The position numbers were made by a program, and so were the translations under genes. From Strigops habroptila (lineage: Eukaryota > Chordata > Aves > Psittaciformes > Psittacidae), in NCBI RefSeq assembly GCF_004027225.2, contig NC_044289.2, positions 5,383,761-5,447,760 of the forward strand: a stretch of 64,000 nucleotides of DNA. Direction: 5' to 3'. Below the pieces are notes generated by a model that was not told where the DNA came from, did not search any database, and saw only the letters and a program-made list of their open reading frames with translations. This document shows positions 42,780 through 53,412 of the stretch, in pieces; within the stretch, counting starts at the first letter, position 1, and each line of letters begins with the position of its first letter.

Positions 42780-42908
42780 CTACTGATGTAGACCAAAATA
42801 TCCTTCAGGCATTCTTTACAATAAAAACAGACATTTTCTAGAGAACAGAGTTCAAAAACCTTCTGGATGTCTCGTCTAACACTGCAATTTTCAATTTCAT
42901 GAGAAAAT
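42780..42908 (-). CDS. Candidate second coding exon of the same unidentified gene
   Basis: Read on the minus strand, the acceptor CTGCTGCCAACAG precedes 129 bases that end in CAGTAG before the donor GTGACT. Only one frame is open: one leading base, 42 codons, two trailing bases, so the exon is symmetric. The peptide holds five Cys, including CFYCKECLKDILVYIS (residues about 27-42). An adjacent minus-strand frame (42,382-42,618) carries a similar GDCEECLQF segment; the two share 17 of 21 bases around GAATGCCT. Spacing of the Cys is vaguely like saposin-type helical proteins, but this is weak. No start, signal peptide or terminal exon was found, so this may be a decayed gene or chance. Confidence 0.33.
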
Positions 42909-44459
42909 CTGTTGGCAGCAGGAACCTTGTGGAAAAAAAAAAACAAAACCCAAGCTAAAAAAAAGGTGATTGTGAGAAGTGTGGCTAACTAGAAATATTG
43001 ATATGTTGTCTAGGGGGAATTTGGCTTCACAGAAACATATTGATCCAGTTTTGACAGTGTTGTATTAAATTGTATCTAACCCTGGAACGACCCCGTTCAG
43101 GACCATGAAACTCACATCAATACTCGTCGAAATGAACTGAGTTACTGTGGGGGATCATTAAATTAGCACGGTCAACACTACACACCAGTGTGCTCCATCA
43201 GGCATGAACGCCTTGGTATCCCTAGTGAGAGGGCCTGCAAACCTGCTTCCAGGAGACCTGAGCCCAGTACTGGGGGACAAAGAGCCACCATTCTCAGAGG
43301 CACCTTAGGGGGACCAATGGTGTCTTCCATGCAGCCAGAGCACTTGTCCCTGTGGGAAGTCAGAACATTCTGATTGTAAAATACTTGTGTGATAATCTTA
43401 CAGAAGAGTTTTGTAATGCTTAATATAAGGATTACAAGAATAGGAAAGCAAAGGGATTTTCAGCAACAGGAAATGCCTTTATTTTTTTTCCCTCTCTCCA
43501 TTAATTTTCCTCTTGATTAGTCTCATCTGAATATATGAACACTCTGTGTGTGAAATTAAGTTAAACATACTTATCCATGTATACTAGCAACATGGGAATG
43601 TGGCTTTCTGCAAGCACCTACCCACATGTCTTTCTTTGCTGTTCTTTGGATCATGTTCTAAGTGTCCTGGACATTATAACAGAGAATGTGAAACTCATTG
43701 ATTAGTGCATTTAAAATAGAAGGTATGAACGTGATGAAGTTAACTTTTCCCTGTTATTTTCACCTATTATGATGCCTTAACATACCCATTACAGAAGCGG
43801 CTGCCACATGGAGTAGAAATAATCACACAGCTTATATTACCCAGCTTGGCCACCAGCAGCAATATAGCTGAGAGGTACAGAGCCACAAGCTCTATCCTAC
43901 ACTATAGGAAAGATTTTCTAAAAGAAAAATTCAGAGATGCCACCTTGTGGGTGATGAAAATAATACAACTAAGTAACAAATAAGACAGTATTGCACTTTT
44001 AATATAGTAAATATACAGTAACTTTGAATTACATGATCACTTTCCAATGAAATTCCTGGCAAAAATATCCACAAAAACTTGAAATAAATAAGAACACATG
44101 ATTACCAACATCAAAAGCTGGGCTGTAAATTCTCAGTTAATTGAGTTCCAATCTTTCTAGATAGAGCAGAGTCTGTTTATTTTTCAGAAGAAAACCTACT
44201 AATGCAAATGGGAGCAACAAAGGCGCAATACCTTTAAAATAAGGTAAAAAATAGTACATTAAGGGCAATTTCCTACTGTAGCAATTTCAACTATATCAAC
44301 TCCAGAAAAGGTATCACATACTGACTGAACAAACTGTCAAAATATTCTCAAACTTCTAACAAGATCCTTTGAACAGCAAATACAAGATAAAAGTTACTTC
44401 AAACAACAACTGAAACACAGGAAGAACACAAGCAATAGTGGGATTACAGCAGAACTGAG
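42909..44459. other. No gene recognised
   Basis: Mostly AT-rich. A slightly GC-richer patch at 43,080-43,380 holds a plus-strand frame (43,188-43,373) without a recognisable domain. Confidence 0.5.
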
Positions 44460-45070
44460 CAGTCTGGAGTCAAACAAGGCAGTTTAGTCCAATTAAGTGC
44501 AACCACCCCGTGCAGCATCACACCCCTCTTCTGAGGGTCACCAGGGGCATGGTAGCACTTGGGGCACGGCTGGGAGCTACGGCCACAGCATCCTGAGAGA
44601 GGGGCATCGGTGGGAGATGAGCTCCCCACTTGTGGCAACCCATTTGCTCTAATCTCAGCTTTCTCAGAACGAATACTGCTGAGCCTTTTTGCCTCTGTGA
44701 GAAGCACCATCACCCCTGCATTTGTACCAGCAAATGTAATCTCTCATTTGGGAAGAAAAACACAGTCCACCTTATCAGTTTTAACGAGGCGACCCCTTGA
44801 TTTACGATACTGAACCAGCAGCATGGATTGACTTCGTCTTCCTTGCAAGGCTCTTCCACTTGAGGAAGATGTGAAGTCCCCCTACCCAGAATGGTAGGCA
44901 TTGCTCACACAGTGATAACCCCTCTTGGGCGCATAAATTCTCAGTCACTGCAGAAGCTTGATGCTTGTACTGGTAACAGAGCAAGGATCTGGAGGCATTG
45001 TGCAGAAACTTCAGAATTGCTGTAGGTAACTGAAAGCTACGAGGTCTCAGGGGGTGCAAGGGAGGTAAAA
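44460..45070. other. GC-richer island of unknown nature
   Basis: This block is clearly richer in G and C than its flanks and has fairly long open frames on both strands (minus 44,444-44,713 and 44,802-45,059; plus 44,559-44,813). The minus frames include a CPKCYH segment and a CEQCLPFW segment. I see no confident splice sites. It may be a terminal exon or 3' UTR of a neighbouring gene, a decayed retrocopy, or an old mobile element. I cannot choose between these. Confidence 0.35.
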
Positions 45071-48010
45071 TGTTAACCGATCACATTATTTCACTGCAGA
45101 AATGCAAGTAACAGAGAAAAAAGGACCATGTCAAGAGAGAAACAATGTTGTTTTAAATTTCAAGTTATGCATTAAAAATACAGTTCAACTTTACTACAGA
45201 AAACAGTTTATACATATTGGAGTAAAATTCTGTTTCTTCACATCTTTGTAACAGGGTAATTTCCTTGAAAACACTAGAGTTGTTCAAAGTTTATACCAGT
45301 ATAACTGACATAGAATCTGGCTGTTTATTTAAAATGCAACCTGAGCATATTTGTTCTGTATAGTACCGCAGAACGTTAAACCTTTAAATTATCTAGAAAA
45401 AAAATAAATCACTCTTTAAATATCTCACATCACAGTAAACTTGTTCTTCAAGAAGCATCATCAATGCTAGGCTTAGACACACATATAATTATATTGCTAA
45501 ACATAGTGAAAAAAAATATAAATAGCCACATAAATACTGTGCTGTGGAAGTGTTCTAATTCCAAGCTGAATGTATTTGATGGAATAAACTTTTCTGCTAT
45601 ATTCAGAAGTGCTTCTAAAGATAATATCCATCAATACAAAACAAAGGAAACCTAAAGCAGAGTCCTATTCTTAAGTAGAGCTCTTTATAGGCCCACAACA
45701 TCATCAAGTTAAAACAGAAGCAAAAGTGCTGCAGGATAAAATCCAACCCTTGCACATCTGCTCAGGCTAGGAGCTGTCTGTTTCTGTGTGTGAACTAAGA
45801 TGACTGTGGAAGAAGTATCAAATTAACGAACAAAAATTAGTGTTGTATGATTATCATGTGAGACAAACTTGGCCAGATCATAGCCAGAGCTTAATGATGA
45901 ACAAGAACTTGGACTTGAAACACTGTTTACTTGTTCTTTAAGAAGTGACCATGCAAAATGGGCCTGTATCTATATACCCTCCTTGTAACCTAGGAGAGCA
46001 TCAATATAATGTTTCAGAGGAAAATTTAGCATACACTAATATTCAGTGCTATAATAACATGCTAAATTAACTGCTGCATCTAATAGAATTTGTTTTAAAA
46101 AACTGCTATTCTGATTATTGAGCCTGCTCACCTTGCTTTTGGTGCTTGTAACAGTGCTCTAGAACAGTGTGCTAAAATTATGCGCTGAAGTAGTGCTTAC
46201 TGGTAAGAGGAGGCCTACTACCCGTCACTACTGTTAAGGTGAATCAGGAAAACGTGACTAATGAAGGCTTGCAGAATTTGGCCACACCTTGAAATTCTAG
46301 CATTCGATGCATGAACCTTTCATCTAAAAAAGCTGAAATAGATGATGAGTCTGGAAAAAAAGGATGAAATAGGAACAATGGAATGTGCTGGTCCTCTGCA
46401 GTTGCTGGTGTTGAATGCCATCCTTTGACTTTCATCACACCTCTGACACAGCCAATTTACTTGATCTGTGAGCATGTCAGATTGTTTCACTTTAATTGCA
46501 TAGTGCTGAATGAACATGCAACTACAATTCATTTTAACTGTAACTTCACAAATAATATGGAAATATAATACTGTACATTACATTTGTTTCCTTTACCAAT
46601 TTAAAATTTCACATTTGGTCTCCAGCAGACTAGGGAAAAAAAAAAACTCTCACTAAAAATATTTCTTTGACTATTCCTGAGCAATGTTTTTATGTACTGT
46701 AAAATACTCTAGTTTATTACTACATTCTCACATTTTAAACTACATATAAATCCATGCTTTGAAATTTTACAAAGCTGAATATCTGGTAGGCACAATGAAA
46801 GAATAGAAACAGCTAAGCGTCTTAAAACCCAGATGAGATCAACAAGAGAAGTGCAATTTAACTATATACATAATGTACTCTTTAGTATTTGCTACTTTTT
46901 CATTTTCTATCACAATGTGAAGGATCCACTTGCAAAATCCGGTCTGTCAGACCTCAGATCACTTCTCAGGAACAATTCACTGTCACTGGTTGCTGAGGGT
47001 GAAGTTAATGCTACTCAGTAACTCATTCTAAAATTAAAGTACAAAACTTCCTCTGGAATTTCATTTTTAACAAGAATGTGCCTCCAGCTGCTGTGATTGA
47101 TTGGAAATTGCAGCACATGAACTGACACTCGAATAGTCACTGAACTGTCCTTTGTATTCTCTTGTACCTCATGGACACAAGAGAAAACACAGGGTCCGAG
47201 GACAGGACCCACTCCTGGTTGTACCATTTATTTCTGTAGGGTATTTCCCCACGTCAGTTCACTAACTTGAAAAAAGAAGCTATGCTAACTAAAGTAGGCT
47301 GGTCCATGGGATAAATAATAATCATCTTGGGTGACTAAAAATAGGTATCTTTTGTATCAAAATATATCTTTACTTGAACTAACAATAGCCTTTAATTTCA
47401 CCCCCAAGAGTCTATTTTTTATGAGGCTACCCATTCTGCAAACTAGGCCACAGAGTCCCTAATAACACCGTCACTTTGCATTAGTCGTATATATCCATGT
47501 GCAATTTGAAATTTGGTCATTTCCTCTGAATGACAAGGCTTACAAAAGGAACTTTTCAAGGAAAGCTGTCTGTAAACACAGTGAAAATTCCTGGGTATAA
47601 AAATACACATTCAATTTTCTTAACCTGTCACTAGTGAAGCTGTCTGCTCCCTATTAATTTTTTGTCCTAAAAAGAATCCTTTCTGCATTAAAATATTTCA
47701 AAACATTATCTCCATTCTTATAAAAAAATATCTAGTTCATCAAAAAAATCCAATTCATCATCTTCTGTGAAGAATTAGTTTGACTTTGCATAGATAAGCA
47801 TGCGCCATTGTTTTATAAAAACAGTTGAACCCTTTTCCATCAGAAACCACCACCAAACCTGTCTCACAAAATAACACATCCGTTCAGGAAAAGTATGAAT
47901 CCTATTCTCTCAAATACACCACGGTGAGAGTAAGAAACACCACAGACTTCAGTGGACTTCAATGGGTGCAAATAGGACATGTTATAATTGTATATTTCTC
48001 TAAACTTTCA
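45071..48010. other. Region downstream of FAM217B, no gene recognised
   Basis: AT-rich sequence between the GC-richer island and the FAM217B 3' end. Part of it may be an extended FAM217B 3' UTR, since several TTTATT (AATAAA on the minus strand) occur, for example at about 47,226. No coding evidence. Confidence 0.45.
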
Positions 48011-48028
48011 TACTCTGCTATTGTTACT

Positions 48029-48034
48029 TTTATT
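48029..48034 (-). terminator. Possible FAM217B polyadenylation signal
   Basis: TTTATT on the plus strand is AATAAA on the minus strand, about 240 bases after the FAM217B stop codon. It is the nearest canonical signal I see; alternatives lie further left. Use cannot be judged from sequence alone. Confidence 0.35.
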
Positions 48035-48273
48035 GAGCAACTGGAAATATTTTTGAGGAAAGACCAATGGAAGACACCTGCCTTCAGGGAAAAGATTTCC
48101 TGCTGGCCTTGCTGGCTTAAGATCACATGTATTGAAATCATAGAATGAACAGTGCTGACTTAGAGCCATGCATCAAGAACATATTTTCTCAGGATCTTCC
48201 TATAAAGAAAACATGACCCTCCTGGACTGGCCAAATGCTTTCTAGCAGTCACAAAGCATTATGATTTTTTTCA

Positions 48274-49462
48274 TCATTTAAATTTGCATGATGTTTGCTT
48301 TGTGCCATTTGTTTTTATTTTCCTGTCCCCTGTTGGTTTTTTTGAAGGAACATAATTGTTGGCATTGCCATTTTTCTTTGGATTTGTACATGCGTATGTT
48401 TTTAAGCCTCTGATGGGAGCAGCTGAACCATGAAACACTGGGGTTTGCTTAGGGGGTCTGATATTACCAACACTTTGAATTTTAGAACCATTCTCGGAGG
48501 GCTCCACGTTGAGAAGCTGTTGCTTTGCAGTCTTTTTTTTCAGTTCACTCCTTACTTCTCCAGATTGTCTCTGAGAAGACATTTCACATCCCGTTCTCTC
48601 TGAAAGTTTCAAGTGACCTGGATGGGAATATAACTGGCGACTTTTTTCAAAGTATGAATCTCCCCTGTGACCCAAATAGCTTCTGGGCAGCTTTGCAACA
48701 CTTTCTTGGGGAACCACCTGCTTGTTAGGCAAAGGGCTGAGCAATGCTTTGCCTTTGCCAGGGCTTTTTAGAGTACGGACAGAGCCAGGAGCAGTCTGTG
48801 GCCTGGCTTTGGCTGCCTTTCCTTTCTCGTTCTGTACAGTCTGCATCTGCAGCCATTCCAGCTGCAAAAGGCGATCGATGTATTTCTGAAGAAATCCTGT
48901 TGGCTTTGGTCGAAATTCAGTTTTACCCTCTACGTTAACAAAGATGGCCAGTTGCTTTAAGTCCCAGGAGTTGAAAGGGGGTGGGAGGAAGTCTGGGTAG
49001 TAATATTCTGATTCTTTAAAACCTGTATCAGGGATGCATTCCAAACAAACTGGATCAATTTCTTCAGCTCTAAGAATGAGTTCTGGTGGTGTGCAAGGAG
49101 ATGGGGGAAGGGGAATCCTTTCTGAATCAGAGAGATCACTGGCACTATCATCTTCAGCATCTTCTTTAATAATTTGTGCTGATTCAAAATCAAGAAACAT
49201 TTCATCTACAGATGCTTCTTGCCATTTAGAAGAGCATGGACGAGCTACAGCAGCATGTTCTTTGTGATTCTCTTCCAACTGTTCTTTTTTACTGCAGTAA
49301 AAATGTTGCACCGGGATGTCTCTAACCCTGCAGAAGCTACCTTGTGTGCTGCCCTTTGTGCTAGGAGGGATCCTGTGCAGAAAAGATTCATTTTGCCTTC
49401 TTTCTGGGAGACTCCTCTTTGGTCCTTGTACTCTGTGCAGTGATGTGCAAACACTTGTGATC
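48274..49462 (-). CDS. FAM217B: FAM217B terminal coding exon
   Basis: Acceptor TTTCCTTTTATTTAG precedes the exon, which starts with the third base of an Arg codon and runs 1,189 bases to a TGA at 48,276-48,274. It carries all conserved blocks of the protein. The open frame continues upstream of the first GTG through to the acceptor. Confidence 0.93.
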
Positions 49463-51304
49463 CTAAATAAAAGGAAAGATCATATCCTGTTAGAATGATT
49501 AATGCCTTTGAACATCAGTTTATAAAGGTCTTCCTACTTCCTTCAAGGACATGGGTCTACATGAATGAAGCGTGGTAATGAGGTAAAATTAGTATTTGCT
49601 GGCAGAGCTTAACACTGCCTGCTACTGACTTTTTGGTTTATTTTGTTCCGATTTTGCCTGAGAACTCACTAGGGCAGGATAGTAAGTTTCCATATCGATA
49701 ACTTAAATTTGTTATCCTCATAAATGCTGAATTCTGGGGTCAGTGAAGTCAAAGGCAAAACACAGAAGCCATGATTTCATCACAAGCATTTTATATACCA
49801 GCTTGAAATGACTACAAATTAAACAATCTTAACATAAAACTACCTCTTTGACTGAGCACTGTCATCCAGCTGGTTTCTTCCCTTCTTAAAAATGCTTGGT
49901 TGGTTACCATCTTGAGTGTCATGCGGAATCTGAAAAGATATATAAGTATGTGACATTATTCAGAAGCTGACATAAACTAAGTACCCTTCTTCTGTAAACA
50001 AAAACCAATCAACCAAAAATACTTACCTTTTCAATGGCGCTTGATACATTTTTGTCCAATCTTCCAGGAGAAGGTTTCATATACAAAATTGGTTTACTTA
50101 GTCCTTTGGTGCTCGGATGGCTTTTTCCATTACTGTAATTAGCAAGGATTAAACAGACTATCACATCTTAATAGCAACATATACAATCATCAGAATAGAA
50201 ACACAACACAAGTTTAAAGTGCAATTCAGTTTTTAGAAGAGAGATGGTTGATTGCAACTACTCTTAAAAGTTCACCAGAACTATGCCATGGTCACTTTTT
50301 GGTTTTTATACTACTAATGCAAAAGTGAGTAATTCAATCAGATGGTATAATAATAGAATTTAGCCCTCTATCAGAGGATCCCAAAGTAACTTCATGAATA
50401 ACAAATAGTAAATATTAGAGACTACATACACAACTACTAATTTGTATAGTACCTAGTACATGGTCCTAATGCAATTTAACAAAATTAGTTATAAAGTACC
50501 AGATGAAGGCCACTGCAAGCCAACTCCTGGTTGCCTTTCTCATTTGCATACTTTCAACAAAATTTAAAGGATCATTTAAAGGATTATTCCTAGGAAGTTA
50601 AGGAGTGGAAGCAAGCAGGGTGCATACAGTCTATTCTGATATTAATACTATTTCACAACAAAAGCACAAACAAAATTCACTATTTCATGTTACAATGAAG
50701 TTGTGGAAATATTAGTAGGAGAAAAACACATATGCAAGCAAAGGGAATGGCATTACTGATCTGAACAGCTTAAAACCAAAATATGTATTTCCCCAATTAA
50801 ATAAGAACATTTCTTTGTAAGCACACAGAATTATTAAATCAGTGCATTCCGTAAAAATCAGAAAACAGTGTCTGTTCTACAAACAAGAATTATTACTAAT
50901 TTTAATAAAGGAAAGCTTTTAAATGTCATTTTAGAACTGGAATAAGCAAACTGTGCCCTCCCTATCTAGTCTAGTATGACTGCAGTTCGGTTAACTTGTC
51001 ATGCAGTTTTTATGTCGGTATAGTCAGATTTTGTTTTTGTTTTAAAACCCATAATGTCACCAACTGAAGAGATTATAAAAGAATGAAAATGAGTCTTATG
51101 CCTCCAGCACTGACGCAGTCACCTCTGTCACTGTGACCTGCACAATCACACTGCACAATTGGTTCTCTTGCTGTGGATCAGAGGAGAGGATGAGAATCTG
51201 AACAGTTCAGCTACACACTTTTTAACTAACCTCCAGTATCTACAGAATTCTGTAACAAGAGAGAAAATAATTTCCTTACTTTACCATTCCTTTGTGGCTT
51301 TCAT
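48274..51304 (-). CDS. FAM217B: FAM217B, four coding exons, 466 residues
   Basis: Protein of the FAM217 family; molecular function is not established. Coding segments on the minus strand are 51,304-51,285, 50,132-50,027, 49,929-49,844 and 49,462-48,274; all have GT/AG borders, phases agree, and the total (1,401 bases) is exactly 467 codons with the stop. The start is the ATG at 51,304-51,302; an in-frame TAA lies upstream of it. Family landmarks: MFLDFES (about residue 159), the hallmark SASDLSDSERIPLPPSP (about 177), RAEEIDPV (about 202), YYYPDFLPPPFNSWDL (about 224) and YIDRLLQLEWLQMQTVQ (about 265), with a basic C-terminus KTNGTKQTSCKFK. It is longer than the roughly 380-residue human protein, mainly by an N-terminal low-complexity segment. 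It is divergent from PPP1R3D, as in mammals. Identity is confident; the exact start less so, because the ATG context is weak. Confidence 0.92.
49844..49929 (-). CDS. FAM217B: FAM217B internal coding exon (86 bp)
   Basis: Acceptor TATATATCTTTTCAG, donor AAAGAG/GTAGTT. It encodes IPHDTQDGNQPSIFKKGR and onward in phase 0 to 2, joining the terminal exon in frame. The donor is weaker than consensus. Confidence 0.85.
50027..50132 (-). CDS. FAM217B: FAM217B internal coding exon (106 bp)
   Basis: Acceptor CTTGCTAATTACAG, donor GAAAAG/GTAAGTATT, which is near-perfect. One leading base completes a Cys codon from the previous exon, then 35 codons starting NGKSHPSTKGLSKP. Confidence 0.85.
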
Positions 51305-51485
51305 TGATTTGGCTCTCCTTTTTCTGTGTCTCTCCGTGCAGTAATAAGGGATATTCTTGAATGCCTGGTCCCATAATTACTCTCTTTAAAGGGTAACTCC
51401 ACCTTTATTTTTATATCATCTTCGAACAACTCCAGTCTTTGGGGTTTGTAAGACACAGCGTATCGAACGCAAACATCACCACCTC
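51285..51485 (-). other. FAM217B: FAM217B exon 2: 5' UTR and start codon
   Basis: Acceptor TTTATTCCTTCTCCAG at the right edge and donor GGAATG/GTAAAG at the left edge bound 201 bases. The last 20 bases are coding (ATG at 51,304-51,302). A short upstream frame of 21 codons starts at the ATG at 51,476 and ends TAA before the main start, which may lower translation. Exon use is inferred from splice sites and phase. Confidence 0.7.
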
Positions 51486-52568
51486 CTGGAGAAGGAATAA
51501 ACAAACACCACGTGATTCCTCCCAACTTGATTTAATTTTAAAGCGTTAAGATAAATATAATCAGCTACCAAATGAACAACAAACCACAGAGCTCTTCCCC
51601 TGAGGTTTACAAGCCAGTCCCTGAAGGACTGCTGGTAAAATATAGGAAAAGATCTGACAGTACAGCAGCGTTAGAAGAGCTATTTTCCATTGTGTAACGT
51701 GCTCATCATCATTTTGTTCCTCCTGCGCAGCATTCCATGTATTGACTGGAGCCAAGTATCACAGTCAAATGGTGGTGGGTGTTTCTGCTCTTAATTTAAC
51801 AAGAACAGATGATCAGCCACCTGCGGTTGAAGTGTGTGGAGTTGTCCTTTTTGCACCAGAAAATGCGCTCTTCCTATATTCATATATGCAAATTTTGTAT
51901 CAAATCGTTTTGATTTTTTTTTTTCTCTTTTCCGAACGAATCTCTCGGTATCATAAATTCTTACTAAAAATAGTCAGAGCAGAATTCACAACATTCTTTT
52001 ATTTTCCAGAATCTTCATTCCCATACCCGGGGGGCACAGACAGGACCTGCGACAGCTGAAAGATGCACCCAAACACCTCACTTACCCACCTCTGTTTTTG
52101 CTGCGGTGACGTTTATTTATTTATATTCATGTCGTTGCAGTGGTGTTTATATATTCACATTCACATCAGTGTCTGTTTACATCTGGCGCTGCCCTGGTTC
52201 TCCAGTCCTCTCTCCGCCATCCCCCCGCCCGCGCTCCCGGCGCTACCACATCCCGTTGGGGCAGGACCCCGGGGGCTCAGCCCACCGCGCCCAGCGGCAG
52301 CTCACAACCCGGGAAGGGCCGATCTAACGCAGCAGCGGCTGCAGGCAGCTCCCGCGGCTCCGAGCCGCCACCGCAGGCTGTGCGCGCCGCAGCCACCGCG
52401 CCGGGCCCCGCTCCCCTCTCTCCCGGGATGCACCAGCAGCTCCCGGCGCTGACCCCCACCGCGCTGCGTAGCGGCAACGACCGAGGGCAGCTCGTTAATC
52501 AAAGGACAGGACCTCCCGCTTTCTCTCCCCGGCAGCCGCCCCGCTCCCGCTCCTCCGCTGTCCAGTAC

Positions 52569-52640
52569 CTGCCTCCACCTCAGCCGCCACCGGCAGCTAA
52601 GGGCATCCTGACGGCTGCGGCGTCACGTGGGCAGTGCGCA
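52569..52640 (-). other. FAM217B: FAM217B non-coding first exon (right edge approximate)
   Basis: In the CpG island, a minus-strand donor GGAGGCAG/GTACTGGAC lies at 52,569/52,568, pointing away from PPP1R3D. This is the best candidate end of the first exon. The transcription start is not visible; the right edge is set near the E-box and NRF1-like sites. Confidence 0.45.
52624..52629. promoter_or_regulatory. E-box CACGTG
   Basis: A palindromic CACGTG within GCGTCACGTGGGC, a USF/MYC-type site that also overlaps a CRE-like GTCACG half. It lies at the likely divide between the two transcription units. Confidence 0.6.
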
Positions 52641-52675
52641 GGCGCCCGGAGGCGGGTGGGTTGGAGGGGCGTCCC

Positions 52676-52687
52676 CGCGCATGCGCT
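52676..52687. promoter_or_regulatory. NRF1-like site
   Basis: CGCGCATGCGCT matches the NRF1 consensus YGCGCAYGCGCR at 11 of 12 positions. A weaker NRF1-like TGCGCAGGCGCC lies about 40 bases to the left. Confidence 0.65.
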
Positions 52688-52875
52688 GCCACTGAGGGCG
52701 AGTTCGCGGCCGCGGGCGCCGCGACGGGCGGCGTGTTGGGTGTCGGGTGTCCCGGGCCGGGCGCTGTCGCCGCCGCCGCTCTGCTCTGCCCTGCCTTGCC
52801 CTCGGCCGGCGCAGGGGCTGGCTGGGCACCGCCGGGCCTTGCCGCGGGACGGACGGAGGGAGGACTGTGCAGCTG

Positions 52876-53412
52876 ATGTGGGCTGTAGAGTCCCCAAGCG
52901 AGGATCGCACTTCCTCCAGCTGCAGTACCGAGATTTCCTCCACAGCCCCGCCCGACAGCCTCCGCCGCGACAGCCCCTGCAGCAGCCCCGGCCTCGGCTC
53001 CAGCTCCCTCCCGCCCGACAGCCTCCAAGCCTTCCCCAGCGTCGGCAGCCCTCGCGACTCGCCCAGCATCCAGTGTGACAGCCTGGAGTGTCCCTGCTGC
53101 TGCTCCTGCTGCTGCTGCTGCTGCGGGAGCGCAGGGTCGGCCGGCGTGTGCGAGGACAGCCTGCAGGCCCCTCTGCTCCTCTGTAGCGGGTTACCGTGCT
53201 GTGGGGTGCACCGCTGCAACCCCCAGGCATTCAGCGGCCTCTCCGACAGCCTGGAGTCCCTTGGTGTCCAGCACGACAGCCTCCAGTCGGTGTCCAGCCT
53301 GTGTGAGAGCTTCAGGTCCTCCAGCATCACGGGTGATAGCCTTGAATCCCTTTCCAGCCTGAGCAACGGGTCCACCAGCCAGCACAGCAGCCTCGAGTTT
53401 ACCAGCCAGTGA
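52876..53412 (+). CDS. Upstream open frame with ten-codon Asp-Ser-Leu repeats
   Basis: An ATG-started frame of 178 codons inside the CpG island, in the same frame as PPP1R3D and ending TGA 78 codons before its ATG. The frame repeats a degenerate decapeptide: copies begin at 53,245 (DSLESLGVQH), 53,275 (DSLQSVSSLC), 53,305 (ESFRSSSITG) and 53,335 (DSLESLSSLS), exactly 30 bases apart. Earlier DSL copies lie at 52,954, 53,017, 53,077 and 53,155, all in phase. Copies differ mainly at third codon positions. A CTG run (53,096-53,126) gives a Cys run, which is unusual for a real protein. Kozak context is weak. It could be a regulatory upstream frame in the PPP1R3D 5' UTR, an N-terminal extension by splicing, or an untranslated minisatellite. 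No known family is recognised. Confidence 0.35.
   Translation: MWAVESPSEDRTSSSCSTEISSTAPPDSLRRDSPCSSPGLGSSSLPPDSLQAFPSVGSPRDSPSIQCDSLECPCCCSCCCCCCGSAGSAGVCEDSLQAPLLLCSGLPCCGVHRCNPQAFSGLSDSLESLGVQHDSLQSVSSLCESFRSSSITGDSLESLSSLSNGSTSQHSSLEFTSQ
53096..53126 (+). repeat. Interrupted CTG/CAG trinucleotide repeat
   Basis: Short runs of CTG interrupted by CTC, directly within the Asp-Ser-Leu frame. Read in different frames it gives Cys or Ala on the plus strand, or Gln on the minus strand. Confidence 0.9.

Noticed and set aside
52140-53078. Plus-strand 312-codon frame through the CpG island
   Set aside because: Pro/Ala/Arg-rich translation expected from high-GC sequence with few stops; it crosses both promoter sites and has no domain.
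52580-53230. Minus-strand 216-codon frame in the CpG island
   Set aside because: Gly/Arg/Cys-rich reading of CpG sequence, overlapping several other open frames; no family resemblance.
52623-53375. Minus-strand 250-codon frame with Arg-Leu-Ser repeats and a Gln run
   Set aside because: It starts at a GTG, has no splice link to FAM217B and is the mirror of the plus-strand repeat frame. It is kept only as a counter-hypothesis to the plus-strand reading.
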